A stretch of DNA of 64,000 nt. Origin: an uncultured Clostridia bacterium. GTDB taxonomy: Bacteria; Bacillota; Clostridia; TANB77; CAG-508. The notes beneath the pieces are model-generated. The model was not told the origin of the DNA. It saw only the letters and a list, made by a program, of their open reading frames with translations, and searched no databases. Shown here piece after piece: positions 32,226-42,093 of the stretch. The translations under genes were made by a program, and so were the position numbers. Within the stretch, counting starts at the first letter, position 1. Every line of letters starts with the position of its first letter. Where the stretch lies: positions 184,002 to 248,001 of the forward strand of contig CAOPES010000002.1 of assembly GCA_948502395.1 (NCBI GenBank), given 5' to 3'.

Positions 32226-33578
32226 TTAGAACTTAAAGTTCTTTAATGCATTTTCATCAATACCATTCATCATCTTTTTCATTGCTCCTTTGTTGCTCTT
32301 CATTTTTTTCATCATTTTTTGTGTCATTTCAAAAGATTTGATAAATTTGTTGATGTCTTGTACTGTTGTTCCACTACCTTTTGCGATACGTTGTCTTCTG
32401 CTTGCATTTAGAAGTCTTGTATCTCTTTTTTCTTTTTTAGTCATAGAACATATTATTGCTTCTATTTTTACAAATTCTTTATCATCTATTTTTACATCTT
32501 TTAATTGATTCATACCTGGTATCATTTTTAAAAGTGATGAAAAAGAACCCATTTTCTTAATTTGTCTTATTTGTGTTAAGTAATCATCTAAGTCAAATTC
32601 GCTTTTTCTTAGTTGTTTTTCAAGTTTTTCTGCTTGTTCTAAATCAAATGATTCTTCTGCTTTTTCAATTACAGATAAGATATCTCCCATTCCTAGAATT
32701 CTATTTGCCATTCTGTCTGGATGAAAAACTTCAATATCACTCAACTTTTCACCTGTTGCTGCGAATTTAATAGGCTTTCCTGTTACTTTTTTAACTGATA
32801 ATGCACTACCACCACGTGTGTCACCATCTAATTTTGTTAGAACTACACCATCAATTCCTAAAGCATCATTAAACTTTTCTGCTACATTTACAGCATCTTG
32901 ACCTGTCATTGCATCTACTACTAATAGTATTTCATGTGGCTTAATTCCAGATTTTACATTTTTTAGCTCTTGCATTAATTCTTCATCAATATGTAATCGT
33001 CCAGCTGTATCTAGTATAACTACATCGTTTAGTTTTGAATATGCTACTGACATAGCCTGTTTTGCAATGTGAACTACATCTTTTGAAGTCTCATTTGCAA
33101 ATACTGGTATATTAAGCTGTTTTCCAACTACTTGTAATTGCTTAATTGCTGCTGGCCTATAAACGTCACACGCTACTAATAGCGGATTTTTGCCTTGCTT
33201 TCTTAAAAGGTTGGCTAATTTTCCTGATGTTGTTGTTTTACCAGAACCTTGCAAACCTACTAGCATTATTACTGTTGGTGGATTTGGTGTAAAATTTATT
33301 CTACTTTCTGTTCCACCAAGTAATTCTACTAATTCATCCTTAACAACTTTTACAACTTGTTGTCCTGGTGTTAATGATTTTAAAACATCTTGACCTAGTG
33401 CTTTTTCTTGAATAGTTGCAATGAAATCTTTAACTATTTTATAGTTTACGTCAGCTTCTAAAAGCGCAAGTTTTACCTCTCTTAACATTTCTTTTAAGTC
33501 TGATTCTGTTATTCTTGCTTTTCCTCTAATTTTTCTTGTTATTTCTTGTAATCTAGAAGATAATCCTTCAAAAGCCAT
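32226..33578 (-). CDS. ffh: Signal recognition particle protein Ffh
   Basis: 450 residues. N domain (1-85), GTPase G domain with GLQGSGKTTTSGKLA (P-loop), DTAGRLHID, TKLDGDTRGG and GTGEKLSDIE-type region, then the methionine-rich M domain (about 300-430) that binds signal peptides and SRP RNA: MKKMKSNKGAMKKMMNG. Targets membrane proteins to the translocon. It follows the YlxM-like gene, its usual partner. Confidence 0.96.
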   Translation of the reverse strand: MAFEGLSSRLQEITRKIRGKARITESDLKEMLREVKLALLEADVNYKIVKDFIATIQEKALGQDVLKSLTPGQQVVKVVKDELVELLGGTESRINFTPNPPTVIMLVGLQGSGKTTTSGKLANLLRKQGKNPLLVACDVYRPAAIKQLQVVGKQLNIPVFANETSKDVVHIAKQAMSVAYSKLNDVVILDTAGRLHIDEELMQELKNVKSGIKPHEILLVVDAMTGQDAVNVAEKFNDALGIDGVVLTKLDGDTRGGSALSVKKVTGKPIKFAATGEKLSDIEVFHPDRMANRILGMGDILSVIEKAEESFDLEQAEKLEKQLRKSEFDLDDYLTQIRQIKKMGSFSSLLKMIPGMNQLKDVKIDDKEFVKIEAIICSMTKKEKRDTRLLNASRRQRIAKGSGTTVQDINKFIKSFEMTQKMMKKMKSNKGAMKKMMNGIDENALKNFKF

Positions 33579-33640
33579 AATTTCAACTCCTATTCTCTAT
33601 TTTTTCTATGGTATAATAAGATATACTCTGTTTTTCTCAA

Positions 33641-33988
33641 TTATACTAAACAACTTAGCTCTTTTTTGATGCTTTCTAATACGTTTGCAATTTGTTTATC
33701 TGAATAATCTTTTTGTATTTTTGTTAATTCTGATAAAGCCTTTTCGATCTTTTTCTCTTGGTTTAACGTCCTTTTCATAAAATTAAGCTTTTCTTCGTAT
33801 TCGAAAAGTTTTTTCTCCCCTTTCTTAATGATATCTCTAACGGCTTGTCTTGTTATTTCATTGTTTTCTGCAATTTCTGATAGTGATAAGTCGTTATTGT
33901 AGTAGTCATTAATAAACTCATATTGTTTATCTGTTAAAAGTTTTCCGTAAAATTCGCATAACATACTGATTTTTACTTTCTCTTCCAT
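33641..33988 (-). CDS. ylxM: YlxM-like helix-turn-helix protein
   Basis: 115 residues: MLCEFYGKLLTDKQYEFIN, then YNNDLSLSEIAENNEITRQ with a sigma-70 region 4-like helix-turn-helix, then a charged helix. YlxM proteins stand upstream of ffh in many Firmicutes and modulate SRP function. Here the ffh gene begins 62 bases downstream. Confident by sequence and position. Confidence 0.92.
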   Translation of the reverse strand: MEEKVKISMLCEFYGKLLTDKQYEFINDYYNNDLSLSEIAENNEITRQAVRDIIKKGEKKLFEYEEKLNFMKRTLNQEKKIEKALSELTKIQKDYSDKQIANVLESIKKELSCLV

Positions 33989-34076
33989 ACTACTACCTCT
34001 TTTCTTTTTGTAATGCTAATATACTTTACACCATTTTTAGCAATTTGTCAAGGGGTTTTAGTAATATTTGTTAAAA

Positions 34077-34142
34077 AATTGCCACTGGGGACGGTCCTTT
34101 TTGGCAATAAATTGCCATTAAGGTCCGTCCCTAATGGCAATT
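34077..34142. repeat. REP-like palindrome, TTGCCA...GGACGG type
   Basis: ATTGCCA-CTGGGGACGG and its inverted partner CCGTCCCTAATGGCAAT form one large hairpin. The element at 46856-46955 is of the same type. It follows the pheT stop and may serve as a terminator. Confidence 0.8.
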
Positions 34143-34149
34143 TCTATTC

Positions 34150-36519
34150 TTATCTCAATTCTGCTTGTAGTTTTTTCTCTAATCCTTCAATAATTTTATC
34201 CATAACAGCATTAATTTCTTCATCTGTTAAAGTTCTGTCTTGTTTTCCAAAAGTTAAAGAAAATGCGACACTTTTTTTATTTTCGGCAACGCCTTCGCCT
34301 GTATAAACGTCAAAAACTTCATAGCTTTCTAATAGTGAACCTGCAAATTTCTTTATGTTTATACCAATTTCTTGTGCTGTGACTTTTTTGTCTACAACCA
34401 CGGCTAAGTCCTTTTTGATATTTGGGAATTTTGAAATTTCTTTATATTTCATTTTTCCAACTTTTTTAGCAAGTAGTTTATCTAAGTCTATTTCTAAAAT
34501 AAACACATCTTCTTTTTCTACACTTGGGTGAATTTTTCCAATTAGTCCTACTATGTCGTTATTTACTGATATTACTGCTGATTGTCCTGGGTGCATTTCA
34601 TCAGGTGTTTTGTTTAAGTCTTTTACAAAACTATATCTTCCATTGTATCCTAAATAGTCTAGTACTTCTTCTGCAATTCCTTTGATTACATAAAAGTCTA
34701 CTTTCTTTTTCTCCATTCCAACATAATATTCTCCACTCATTAAAGCTGCTAGTTTTTTAGTTTCTGAATATTCTTCGTTTTGTTTTTGGAATGCTTTTCC
34801 TATTTCAAATATTGATACGTCTTTGTTACTTCTTGCTTTGTTGTATTTGTATATTTTATGTAATGCTACTGATAAGCTATGTCTTAATGTGTTTTTATCT
34901 TCTGATAATGGTGCTAATAATTTTACAACTTGGGTGTCGTCTTTTGTGAACATTTTTGCTTCGTTTTCTGGCACTAATACATATGATAATGTTTCGTTTA
35001 GTCCTAAGTCCATCATTTTGTTTCTTATTTGTCTTTCAATTTTGTCATAACTTCCCATTTTTGGAGCTATATCAGGCAATTTCCCTTTTATGTTGTTAAC
35101 TCCATAAATACGTCCAACTTCTTCTATTAAATCTTCTTTTATAGAGATGTCTATTCTTCTTTTTGGTACACTTACTGTAATTATTTCGTCCTTTACAGTT
35201 GTTGTAAATCCTAGTTTTCTAAATACTTCTAATATTTCTTGTTCTGAAATTTGCATTCCTAAAATTGCATTTATATTTTTTGCTGTGATGTCTATATTTT
35301 TGTCACTTCTATCTGTTGTGTCATATTTAGCTAAGTTTCCTACAATTTCAGCTCCTGCATATTTTTCTAAAAGGTTGCAAGCTCTTTCTATTGCCATATA
35401 TGTTCTATTTGAGTCTAATCCTTTTTCAAATCTGTTGCTTGCTTCGCTTCTTAGTATTGAGTTTGATGTTCTTCTTACTTTTACATTATCAAATATTGCT
35501 GCTTCTATTATGATATTTTTTGTGTTATCTGTTATTTCTGTTTCTAGTCCACCCATTACACCTGCTAGACCAATTGCTTTTTCTCCATTTGATATAACTA
35601 TATCTTCTGATTTTAGTGTCCTTTCAATATTGTCTAGTGTTGTTAATTTTTCACCTTCTTCTGCCATTCTTACTTCTAAGCAACCTTTAAGTGTATCTGC
35701 ATCATAGAAATGTAGCGGTTGGCCTGTTTCTAGCATTACATAATTGCTTATATCTACTACATTGTTAATTGGTCTTATTCCTGAAGCTATAAGTCTATTT
35801 TTTATGAATGCTGGACTTTCTTTAATTTCTACGTTTTTCACTTTTTTTGCTAAAAATATTGAGCAGTTTTCAGTATTTACATTTACTTTGAATGTATCGT
35901 TTATGTTTTCGCTATTTTCTTTATGTGATAAGTCTATATCTTTTACTTTTTTATCATATATAGCTCCTACTTCATAAGCCATCCCTAAAATACTTAATAA
36001 ATCTCCACGATTTGCTGTTAGGTCAAAATCAATTATACTATCATTCATTTGTAAAAATGCAATTGGGTCTTCTCCCACTGGTGCGTCTGCTGGTAACTCG
36101 TGTATTCCTGCTTTGTCTTCTTCTTTTAAAAATTTGCTTTCTAACCCAAGTTCAGCCATTGAGCATAACATTCCATTTGATTCTTCGCCTCTTATAACTC
36201 CTTTTTTTATTGTTCCACCTGGCAACTGTGCACCGTCTTGTGCAACTATTACTTTTAGTCCTTTTCTAGCATTCGGTGCTCCACATACTATGTCTAAAAC
36301 TTCACTTCCAATGTCTACTTTACAACAATGTAAATGGTCAGAGTCTGGATGGTCCACACATTCTTTTATTTCTCCTATTACTAGTTTTGTTGCATTTATT
36401 AGTTTTACTGCTTCGTCATATTCATTCCCTGCATTTGTCATATCTTCTGCTAATTGCTTAACATCAATATTTTCGTCTAAATCAATATAATCTTTTAAAA
36501 AATTAATACTTAATTTCAT
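34150..36519 (-). CDS. pheT: Phenylalanyl-tRNA synthetase beta subunit
   Basis: 789 residues, full length. Domains in order: N-terminal B1, tRNA-binding OB fold (LVIGEIKECVDHPDSDHLH), B3/B4, B5 (KNINAILGMQISEQEILEV), catalytic-like core and the C-terminal ferredoxin-fold anticodon-binding domain. Forms the alpha2-beta2 enzyme with PheS. Start at 36519 (MKLSINFLKDYID) lies inside the end of pheS (17-base overlap), implying coupled translation. Confidence 0.96.
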   Translation of the reverse strand: MKLSINFLKDYIDLDENIDVKQLAEDMTNAGNEYDEAVKLINATKLVIGEIKECVDHPDSDHLHCCKVDIGSEVLDIVCGAPNARKGLKVIVAQDGAQLPGGTIKKGVIRGEESNGMLCSMAELGLESKFLKEEDKAGIHELPADAPVGEDPIAFLQMNDSIIDFDLTANRGDLLSILGMAYEVGAIYDKKVKDIDLSHKENSENINDTFKVNVNTENCSIFLAKKVKNVEIKESPAFIKNRLIASGIRPINNVVDISNYVMLETGQPLHFYDADTLKGCLEVRMAEEGEKLTTLDNIERTLKSEDIVISNGEKAIGLAGVMGGLETEITDNTKNIIIEAAIFDNVKVRRTSNSILRSEASNRFEKGLDSNRTYMAIERACNLLEKYAGAEIVGNLAKYDTTDRSDKNIDITAKNINAILGMQISEQEILEVFRKLGFTTTVKDEIITVSVPKRRIDISIKEDLIEEVGRIYGVNNIKGKLPDIAPKMGSYDKIERQIRNKMMDLGLNETLSYVLVPENEAKMFTKDDTQVVKLLAPLSEDKNTLRHSLSVALHKIYKYNKARSNKDVSIFEIGKAFQKQNEEYSETKKLAALMSGEYYVGMEKKKVDFYVIKGIAEEVLDYLGYNGRYSFVKDLNKTPDEMHPGQSAVISVNNDIVGLIGKIHPSVEKEDVFILEIDLDKLLAKKVGKMKYKEISKFPNIKKDLAVVVDKKVTAQEIGINIKKFAGSLLESYEVFDVYTGEGVAENKKSVAFSLTFGKQDRTLTDEEINAVMDKIIEGLEKKLQAELR

Positions 36520-37558
36520 TTTCTTTGTCCCCCCTATCAAATTGTTTTAAAAATCTTACATCATTTTGATATAGTAAACGTATATCTGTTATTCCGTATT
36601 TAAACATTGCTAATCTGTCTAATCCTACGCCAAATGCGAATCCTGAATATTTTTCTGGGTCATATCCATTCATTTTTAAAACATTTGGATGAACCATTCC
36701 TGAACCTAAAAGTTCTATCCAACCTGTTTGTTTACATAGGTTACATCCTTTTCCACCACATTTGAAACATGTAACATCTACTTCATATGAAGGTTCTGTG
36801 AATGGGAAATAACTTGGTCTAAATCTTAGTTCTGTGTTTTGACCTAGCATTTTTTTCATAAATACTTCTAAGGTTCCCTTTAAGTCTGCTAGTGATATAT
36901 TTTTGTCTATTACTAACCCTTCAACTTGATTAAATTGATGTGAGTGTGTTGCGTCATCTTCTCTCCTAAATGTCTTACCTGGTACTATTACTCTTATAGG
37001 TGTTTTTTCTTCGTTCGCCATCATTGTTCTTGCTTGAACACTTGATGTTTGCGTTCTTAGTAGGTGTTCTGGTGTTATGTAAAAACTATCTTGCATATCT
37101 CTTGCTGGATGTCCTTTTGGTAAGTTTAATCTTTCAAAACAGTATTCATCTGTTTCTAGTTCTGGACCTGAAACAACATCATATCCCATTGAAACAAATA
37201 AATCTTCAACTTCTTCTATAACTCTATTTAGCGGATGTTTACTTCCCCTTTTGATTTTTTGGCTTGGCAAAGTTATGTCGATTTCTTCTGTTTTTAATTT
37301 TTCTTCTAATGCTATTTTTTTGAGTTCTTCTTCTTTTTCTTCTACTAATTTATTTAGCTCGTCTCTCACTTGGTTTACCAAGCTTCCTATAACTGGTCTT
37401 TCTTCTGGACTAAGTTTTCCCATTCCCCTTAATACTAAGGTTAATTCTCCTTTTTTCCCTAGATATTTTACTTTTAAGTCACCTAATGTTTTTAAATCTT
37501 TGCTTTCGCTAATTTCTTTTAGCGAATTTTCTTTGATTTTTGCAATTTCTTCTTTCAT
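36503..37558 (-). CDS. pheS: Phenylalanyl-tRNA synthetase alpha subunit
   Basis: 351 residues: N-terminal coiled-coil arm (1-90), then class II core with HPLNRVIEEVEDLFVSMGY, RTQTSSVQARTM, FRREDDATHSHQFNQVEG and GFAFGVGLDRLAMFKYGI. Also a CFKCGGKGCNLCK segment, a known optional insertion. Start at 37558 follows AAGGAG. Expression is controlled by the T-box leader just upstream. Confidence 0.97.
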   Translation of the reverse strand: MKEEIAKIKENSLKEISESKDLKTLGDLKVKYLGKKGELTLVLRGMGKLSPEERPVIGSLVNQVRDELNKLVEEKEEELKKIALEEKLKTEEIDITLPSQKIKRGSKHPLNRVIEEVEDLFVSMGYDVVSGPELETDEYCFERLNLPKGHPARDMQDSFYITPEHLLRTQTSSVQARTMMANEEKTPIRVIVPGKTFRREDDATHSHQFNQVEGLVIDKNISLADLKGTLEVFMKKMLGQNTELRFRPSYFPFTEPSYEVDVTCFKCGGKGCNLCKQTGWIELLGSGMVHPNVLKMNGYDPEKYSGFAFGVGLDRLAMFKYGITDIRLLYQNDVRFLKQFDRGDKENEIKY

Positions 37559-37639
37559 ATTTGCTCCTTTCTTCTTACTCAAATTTGAAAAAGAATTGTT
37601 ATTTGGCTAGGCAAACAAGATTTAACAACGCCAAATGAT

Positions 37640-37880
37640 AATTATTTTTCAAATTCAAAAGCCACTTCGTCTATAATTATATATAGGACGAAATGGCTTT
37701 ATTTCCGTGGTACCACCTAAATTTATTAGTTTTTTTACTAACCTTATTAAAAGTTTTAACGGTTCAACCGCTTTTCCCTACTTGATTTTCAGGAAAAGAC
37801 CTAAAAAGTGAAATTTCTATATATCTATATTAATGACTTCCAGCCTTGGTCATTTTCTCTCTTAATATTTTTGTGATATA
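37640..37880 (-). promoter_or_regulatory. T-box riboswitch (tRNA-Phe) before pheST
   Basis: The minus strand contains the T-box core AGGTGGTACCACGG (37718-37705), preceded by a long structured Stem I region (GACCAAGGCTGGAAGTCA, and GAAATTTCACT with a TTC specifier candidate) and followed by the terminator stem AGCCATTTCGTC/GACGAAGTGGCT (37699-37660). Uncharged tRNA-Phe would stabilise the antiterminator and allow pheS-pheT transcription. Confidence 0.92.
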
Positions 37881-37978
37881 TATACTTTGCTTTTTAATTG
37901 GCTTGCTATATTGTTTTTTATTTTAGCACATTTTATTTATTTGTTCAAGTGCTCTTAATTAATTTCTTATTTTATTTT

Positions 37979-38317
37979 TTAATATGGTCTATATTGCTTT
38001 GTTTGTTTATAACTTCCATATTGTTGACCATAGTATTTGGATATTCTATTTTTGTTTGCTTTATTAGTTTTTCCTTCTTCTAATAGCAACATTTTTTGTC
38101 TTCGATTTTTTATAAAAATTCTAATTTTATTTAATATTGTGTTTCTGTTTTCAAAATAAAAAGTTATAATATACATTCCATAATCATTCAATTCTGTTTC
38201 TACTCTAATTTTTTTATTTGGAAATTCTTTTTTTACTCCTTCTATATTTTGTTGTACTTCTTCTTGCGTATATTCTTTTGAGTCAAAATAATACTCTAAA
38301 CGTTTAATTTGTTTCAT
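37979..38317 (-). CDS. Hypothetical 112-residue protein
   Basis: Not recognised. The N-terminal 70 residues alternate strand and helix (LEYYFDSKEYTQEEVQQNIEG, VETELNDYGMYIITFYF); the tail is basic and Tyr/Gln-rich (SKYYGQQYGSYKQTKQY). No membrane segment. It is a single gene between the T-box leader and eno, with native codon use. The tail could bind nucleic acid, but that is only a guess. Confidence 0.6.
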   Translation of the reverse strand: MKQIKRLEYYFDSKEYTQEEVQQNIEGVKKEFPNKKIRVETELNDYGMYIITFYFENRNTILNKIRIFIKNRRQKMLLLEEGKTNKANKNRISKYYGQQYGSYKQTKQYRPY

Positions 38318-38471
38318 TTTTTATCAACATCCTTTTATAAATTTTATTTAAAATTTACATTTTACTAGTTTCGTTTTTCACTAACAAAACTTTTGTAACT
38401 TACGCTACGAGTACTATTTTAACATATTTTTCTTGTTTTTTCAATACAATTATGTGAATTTAAAAGTTTTT

Positions 38472-39734
38472 CTATATTTCAGTTTCTATACATAATAACC
38501 TATTATACTTAGCAACTCTATCTGTTCTACAAGGTGCACCTGTTTTTATTTGCCCTGCATTTACTCCCACTGCTATGTCTGCAATTGTTGTATCTTCTGT
38601 TTCACCTGAACGATGGGATATAACAGTTCTATATCCGCTTTCTTTTGCCATTTGAATTGTATCTAATGTTTCTGTTAATGTTCCAATTTGATTTGGTTTT
38701 ATTAGTATAGCATTTGCTACTTTTTTATCAATTCCCCTTTTTAGTCTAGATTTATTTGTAACAAATAAGTCATCTCCTACTAATTGCACTTTATTTCCTA
38801 TTTTATTTGTTAAGTCTTGCCAGCTTTCCCAATCTTCTTCTGCCAATCCGTCTTCTATTGAATAGATTGGATATTTTTCGCATAGTTCTTCTATATATTT
38901 TATCATTTCTTCTTTTGTTTTATATTGTTTACTTTTCCAAAAATAATAACCTGTTTTTCCTATTTTCTTTGCTTCTTCAAACATTTCTGTACTTGCAACA
39001 TCTAGCGCCAACATTATATCTTTTCCAGGTTCGTATCCTGCTTTTTTTATTGCTTCTATTATTACTTCTAGTGCTTGCTCTTCATTCTCTAAGTCAGGAG
39101 CAAATCCTCCTTCGTCTCCTACTCCTACACTATATCCTTTTTCTTTTAGGACTTTTTTCAATGTATGATATATTTCTACTCCCCTTTTTAGTCTTTCTGC
39201 AAATGTAATATCTCCTACTGGCATAATCATAAATTCTTGTATGCTAATATTGTTGTCTGAGTGTTTTCCACCATTTAATATATTCATCATTGGAGTTGGC
39301 ATTATTTTAGCATTTATTCCACCAATATAATTATATAATTCTATGCCAAGTGAATTGCTTGCTGCTTTTGCCACTGCTAGCGAAACCCCTAAAATTGCAT
39401 TTGCTCCTAAGTTTGATTTATTTGGTGTGTCATCTAATTTAATCATTTGCTCGTCTATTTTTCTTTGTTCATATACATTCATTCCTATTATTTCTTTTGC
39501 AATTTTCTTATTTACATTTTCAACTGCCTTTTCTACACTTTTTCCCATATAGTTGTTTTTGTTTCCGTCTCTTAGTTCCACTGCTTCAAAGCTTCCTGTT
39601 GACGCTCCTGATGGTACAGAAGCAACACCTACATATCCATCTTCTGTAAGTACTTCTACCTGAATTGTTGGATTTCCCCTAGAGTCTAATATTTGTATTG
39701 CTTTTACATCTTGAATTTTTAATATGCTTTTCAT
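38472..39734 (-). CDS. eno: Enolase
   Basis: 420 residues: ILDSRGNPTIQVEV, GASTGSFEAVELRDG, GDEGGFAPDL, LALDVASTEMF, SIEDGLAEEDW, LVGDDLFVTN and the active-site lysine region LIKPNQIGTLTET. Interconverts 2-phosphoglycerate and phosphoenolpyruvate in glycolysis. Start at 39734 (MKSILKIQD) after GGAGGC. A REP-like palindrome lies upstream. Confidence 0.97.
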   Translation of the reverse strand: MKSILKIQDVKAIQILDSRGNPTIQVEVLTEDGYVGVASVPSGASTGSFEAVELRDGNKNNYMGKSVEKAVENVNKKIAKEIIGMNVYEQRKIDEQMIKLDDTPNKSNLGANAILGVSLAVAKAASNSLGIELYNYIGGINAKIMPTPMMNILNGGKHSDNNISIQEFMIMPVGDITFAERLKRGVEIYHTLKKVLKEKGYSVGVGDEGGFAPDLENEEQALEVIIEAIKKAGYEPGKDIMLALDVASTEMFEEAKKIGKTGYYFWKSKQYKTKEEMIKYIEELCEKYPIYSIEDGLAEEDWESWQDLTNKIGNKVQLVGDDLFVTNKSRLKRGIDKKVANAILIKPNQIGTLTETLDTIQMAKESGYRTVISHRSGETEDTTIADIAVGVNAGQIKTGAPCRTDRVAKYNRLLCIETEI

Positions 39735-39789
39735 TTTCCTTGCCTCCTTTTTTCTTATTGTATACATTTTTTGGAAAACTTATACACAA

Positions 39790-39842
39790 GATGTGTCCCA
39801 AAATGGACAAAATGTCCAAAAGGAAACGTCCCTAAATGTCCC
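39790..39842. repeat. REP-like palindrome, GGACA/TGTCC type
   Basis: TGTCCCAAAATGGACA, AATGTCCAAAAGGAAACG and TCCC arms, nearly identical to 58619-58672 and related to 25246-25300. Lies between recN and eno. Confidence 0.8.
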
Positions 39843-41471
39843 TTATGATGCCTTTTTGTTTCTCAATTCCGTTGCATATTTTAAAGTAATTTCGTTTACT
39901 TCTCCTGATGAAATTCTTGCAATTTCTTCTATAACTTCATTTTCTTTTAACAATCTAATTTGTGTACTAGTTCTTTCTTGTTTTACATTTTTACTAATAA
40001 AATAATTATGATCTGCAACTGCTGCTATGTTTGGCAAATGTGATATGCACATTACTTGATGTTTTTTAGATATTGCTTTTAATTTTTTTGCAACAGAATT
40101 TGCTGCTTTTCCACTAATTCCTGTATCTATTTCGTCAAATACTAATACTGGCATTTTGTCTGTTTCTGCTAGTACTTTTTTTATTGCTAACATTATTCTT
40201 GACATTTCTCCACCTGAAGCTATTTTAGATAGTTCTTTTTCGTTTTCGCCTATGTTTGTTGCAATGAAAAAAGTAACAATATCTTTTCCTGTTTTGTAGT
40301 ATTCATCTTTATATTCTATATGTATATTTATTTTTGCGTTTTTCATTTCTAAATCTATTAATTCTTGGTTTATTTGTTCACTTAAATTTTTTGCATTTTC
40401 TTTTCTTATTTCATTCATTTCTTTTGCTAATTTATCCATTTGATGTTCTATTTCTTTTTGTCTGTTTTTTAGTTTATTATTGTATTCTTCTAAGTTTTCT
40501 ATATGTTCTATTTCTTTTTTTGTTTCTTCACTATATTTTAGTATTTCTTTTATGCTATTTCCATATTTTCTTTTTAATGAATATATTAGGTTTAGTCTTT
40601 CTTCTATATAATTTCTTTCTTCTTCGTCAAAATATATATCTTTTGTGTAACTGCTTATGTCTCTCGATAATTCTTGTAATTCATAATATATTGTTTTTAA
40701 ACTTCCTGATACTTTTTCATACTTCTCATCTATGTTTTCTATTTTTTCTAATGCTCTTATTGCCATACTTATTGTGTCTATGCTATTTTCTGATATTAAG
40801 TTGTCTGCTTCATTTAGATTGTCTGATATTTTTTCTGCATTTGACATTATTTTTCTTTTTTCTTCTAATTCTGTTTCTTCTTCTATTTTTAATTTTGCTT
40901 CTTCTATTTCATTTACTTGGTATTGCAATAAGTCTAGCTTTCTTTGTTTTTCTTTTTCATCTCCAAAATTGTCTTTTAATTCTTGCTTTATTTGGTTTCT
41001 TTCTTCATATAGTTTTTCGTATTTTTCTTTGTTTTTCTGCAATTTTTCTCCGCTAAAATTGTCTAAATATGTTATATGCTTTCTGTTATCTAATAGGTTT
41101 TGATTATCATTTTGTCCGTGTATTTCTATAAAATTACTCATAAATTCTTTTAGTTCGTTTACTGTTACCATTCTTCCATTTATTTTGCACATATTTTTTC
41201 CTGTTGCACTTATTTCTCTTGATATTATTATGTTTCCTTCTTCTGACTTTTCGCTTTCAGGTTCGTACATACATAATTCTACAAATGAGTTTGTTTCACC
41301 TTTTCTTATCATTTCTTTTGAAAATCTTCCACCTGATATTATTTGCAACGAGTCTATTATTAATGTTTTTCCTGCTCCTGTTTCTCCTGTTAATATGTTT
41401 AACCCTTTGTTTAAATCTATGCTTAAATCTTCTATTATTCCTATATTTTTTATATGTAATGTTGCTATCAT
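39843..41471 (-). CDS. recN: DNA repair ATPase RecN
   Basis: 542 residues: Walker A GETGAGKTLIIDSLQ near 28, ABC signature LSKIASGGEMSRIML, Walker B VLVFDEIDTGISG, with a long coiled coil between. SMC-like protein acting at double-strand breaks. Start at 41471 (MIATLHIKNIGI) follows AGGAGG; longer readings to 41558 lack a site. Normal length and native codon use. Confidence 0.95.
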   Translation of the reverse strand: MIATLHIKNIGIIEDLSIDLNKGLNILTGETGAGKTLIIDSLQIISGGRFSKEMIRKGETNSFVELCMYEPESEKSEEGNIIISREISATGKNMCKINGRMVTVNELKEFMSNFIEIHGQNDNQNLLDNRKHITYLDNFSGEKLQKNKEKYEKLYEERNQIKQELKDNFGDEKEKQRKLDLLQYQVNEIEEAKLKIEEETELEEKRKIMSNAEKISDNLNEADNLISENSIDTISMAIRALEKIENIDEKYEKVSGSLKTIYYELQELSRDISSYTKDIYFDEEERNYIEERLNLIYSLKRKYGNSIKEILKYSEETKKEIEHIENLEEYNNKLKNRQKEIEHQMDKLAKEMNEIRKENAKNLSEQINQELIDLEMKNAKINIHIEYKDEYYKTGKDIVTFFIATNIGENEKELSKIASGGEMSRIMLAIKKVLAETDKMPVLVFDEIDTGISGKAANSVAKKLKAISKKHQVMCISHLPNIAAVADHNYFISKNVKQERTSTQIRLLKENEVIEEIARISSGEVNEITLKYATELRNKKAS

Positions 41472-41632
41472 TTTGTACCTCCTGAAATCTTCTCTGAATT
41501 TTTGTTCGTTCATATTGTATAACTGTTTTTTTATTTTGTCAATACTTTTTACGAACATTTTTTCTTTTTGTTATAAAATGCTTTTTTTAATATCATAGAG
41601 CCAAAAAGAGAACCCTATCGAGTTCTCCAAAA

Positions 41633-42073
41633 TCATATATTATTTACAAATTGCATTACTATTCCATTTTTATCTTTATAATAATTTTTTCTAATACCAA
41701 CATTTTCAAAACCTAGCTTTTGGTATAGCTTAATAGCTGGTTCGTTATCTTCACTAACTTCTAGAAAAATAGAATTTGCTTTAAATTTTTTACAAATAGA
41801 AATTAACTCTCTTAAAAGCAAAGTTCCTACACCTTTGTTTCTACAATCTTTTCTCGTTACAATATTCATAATATCAGCTTGGTCTAGTGCAAATTTTATT
41901 CCCGCAAATCCTATTACTTCACCCTTTGATATTGCTACTATGTATTTTGAATTATCTGAACTTAATTCTTCTTTTAAAATATTGTAATTCCAAAAGTTGT
42001 CAAAGTCGGTTTCTAAATTTTCTTTTATTTCTTCTAAGTGATTTTTATTCATTTTTTCTATTTCTATATTCAT
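41633..42073 (-). CDS. rimI: GNAT N-acetyltransferase, RimI type
   Basis: 146 residues of the GNAT fold: acetyl-CoA loop RKDCRNKGVGTLLLRELI near 72-89, IFLEVSEDNEPAIKLYQKLGFE and C-terminal YYKDKNGIVMQF. This matches RimI, which acetylates the N-terminal alanine of ribosomal protein S18. It follows hemW by 20 bases. Other GNAT roles cannot be excluded. Confidence 0.85.
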   Translation of the reverse strand: MNIEIEKMNKNHLEEIKENLETDFDNFWNYNILKEELSSDNSKYIVAISKGEVIGFAGIKFALDQADIMNIVTRKDCRNKGVGTLLLRELISICKKFKANSIFLEVSEDNEPAIKLYQKLGFENVGIRKNYYKDKNGIVMQFVNNI

Positions 42074-42093
42074 ATGACTTAATTCCTTTCATT

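Noticed and set aside
40334..41598. Long Leu/Phe-rich plus-strand ORFs opposite recN and many other genes
   Set aside because: They are antisense shadows of AT-rich genes with low-complexity hydrophobic composition and no ribosome sites.
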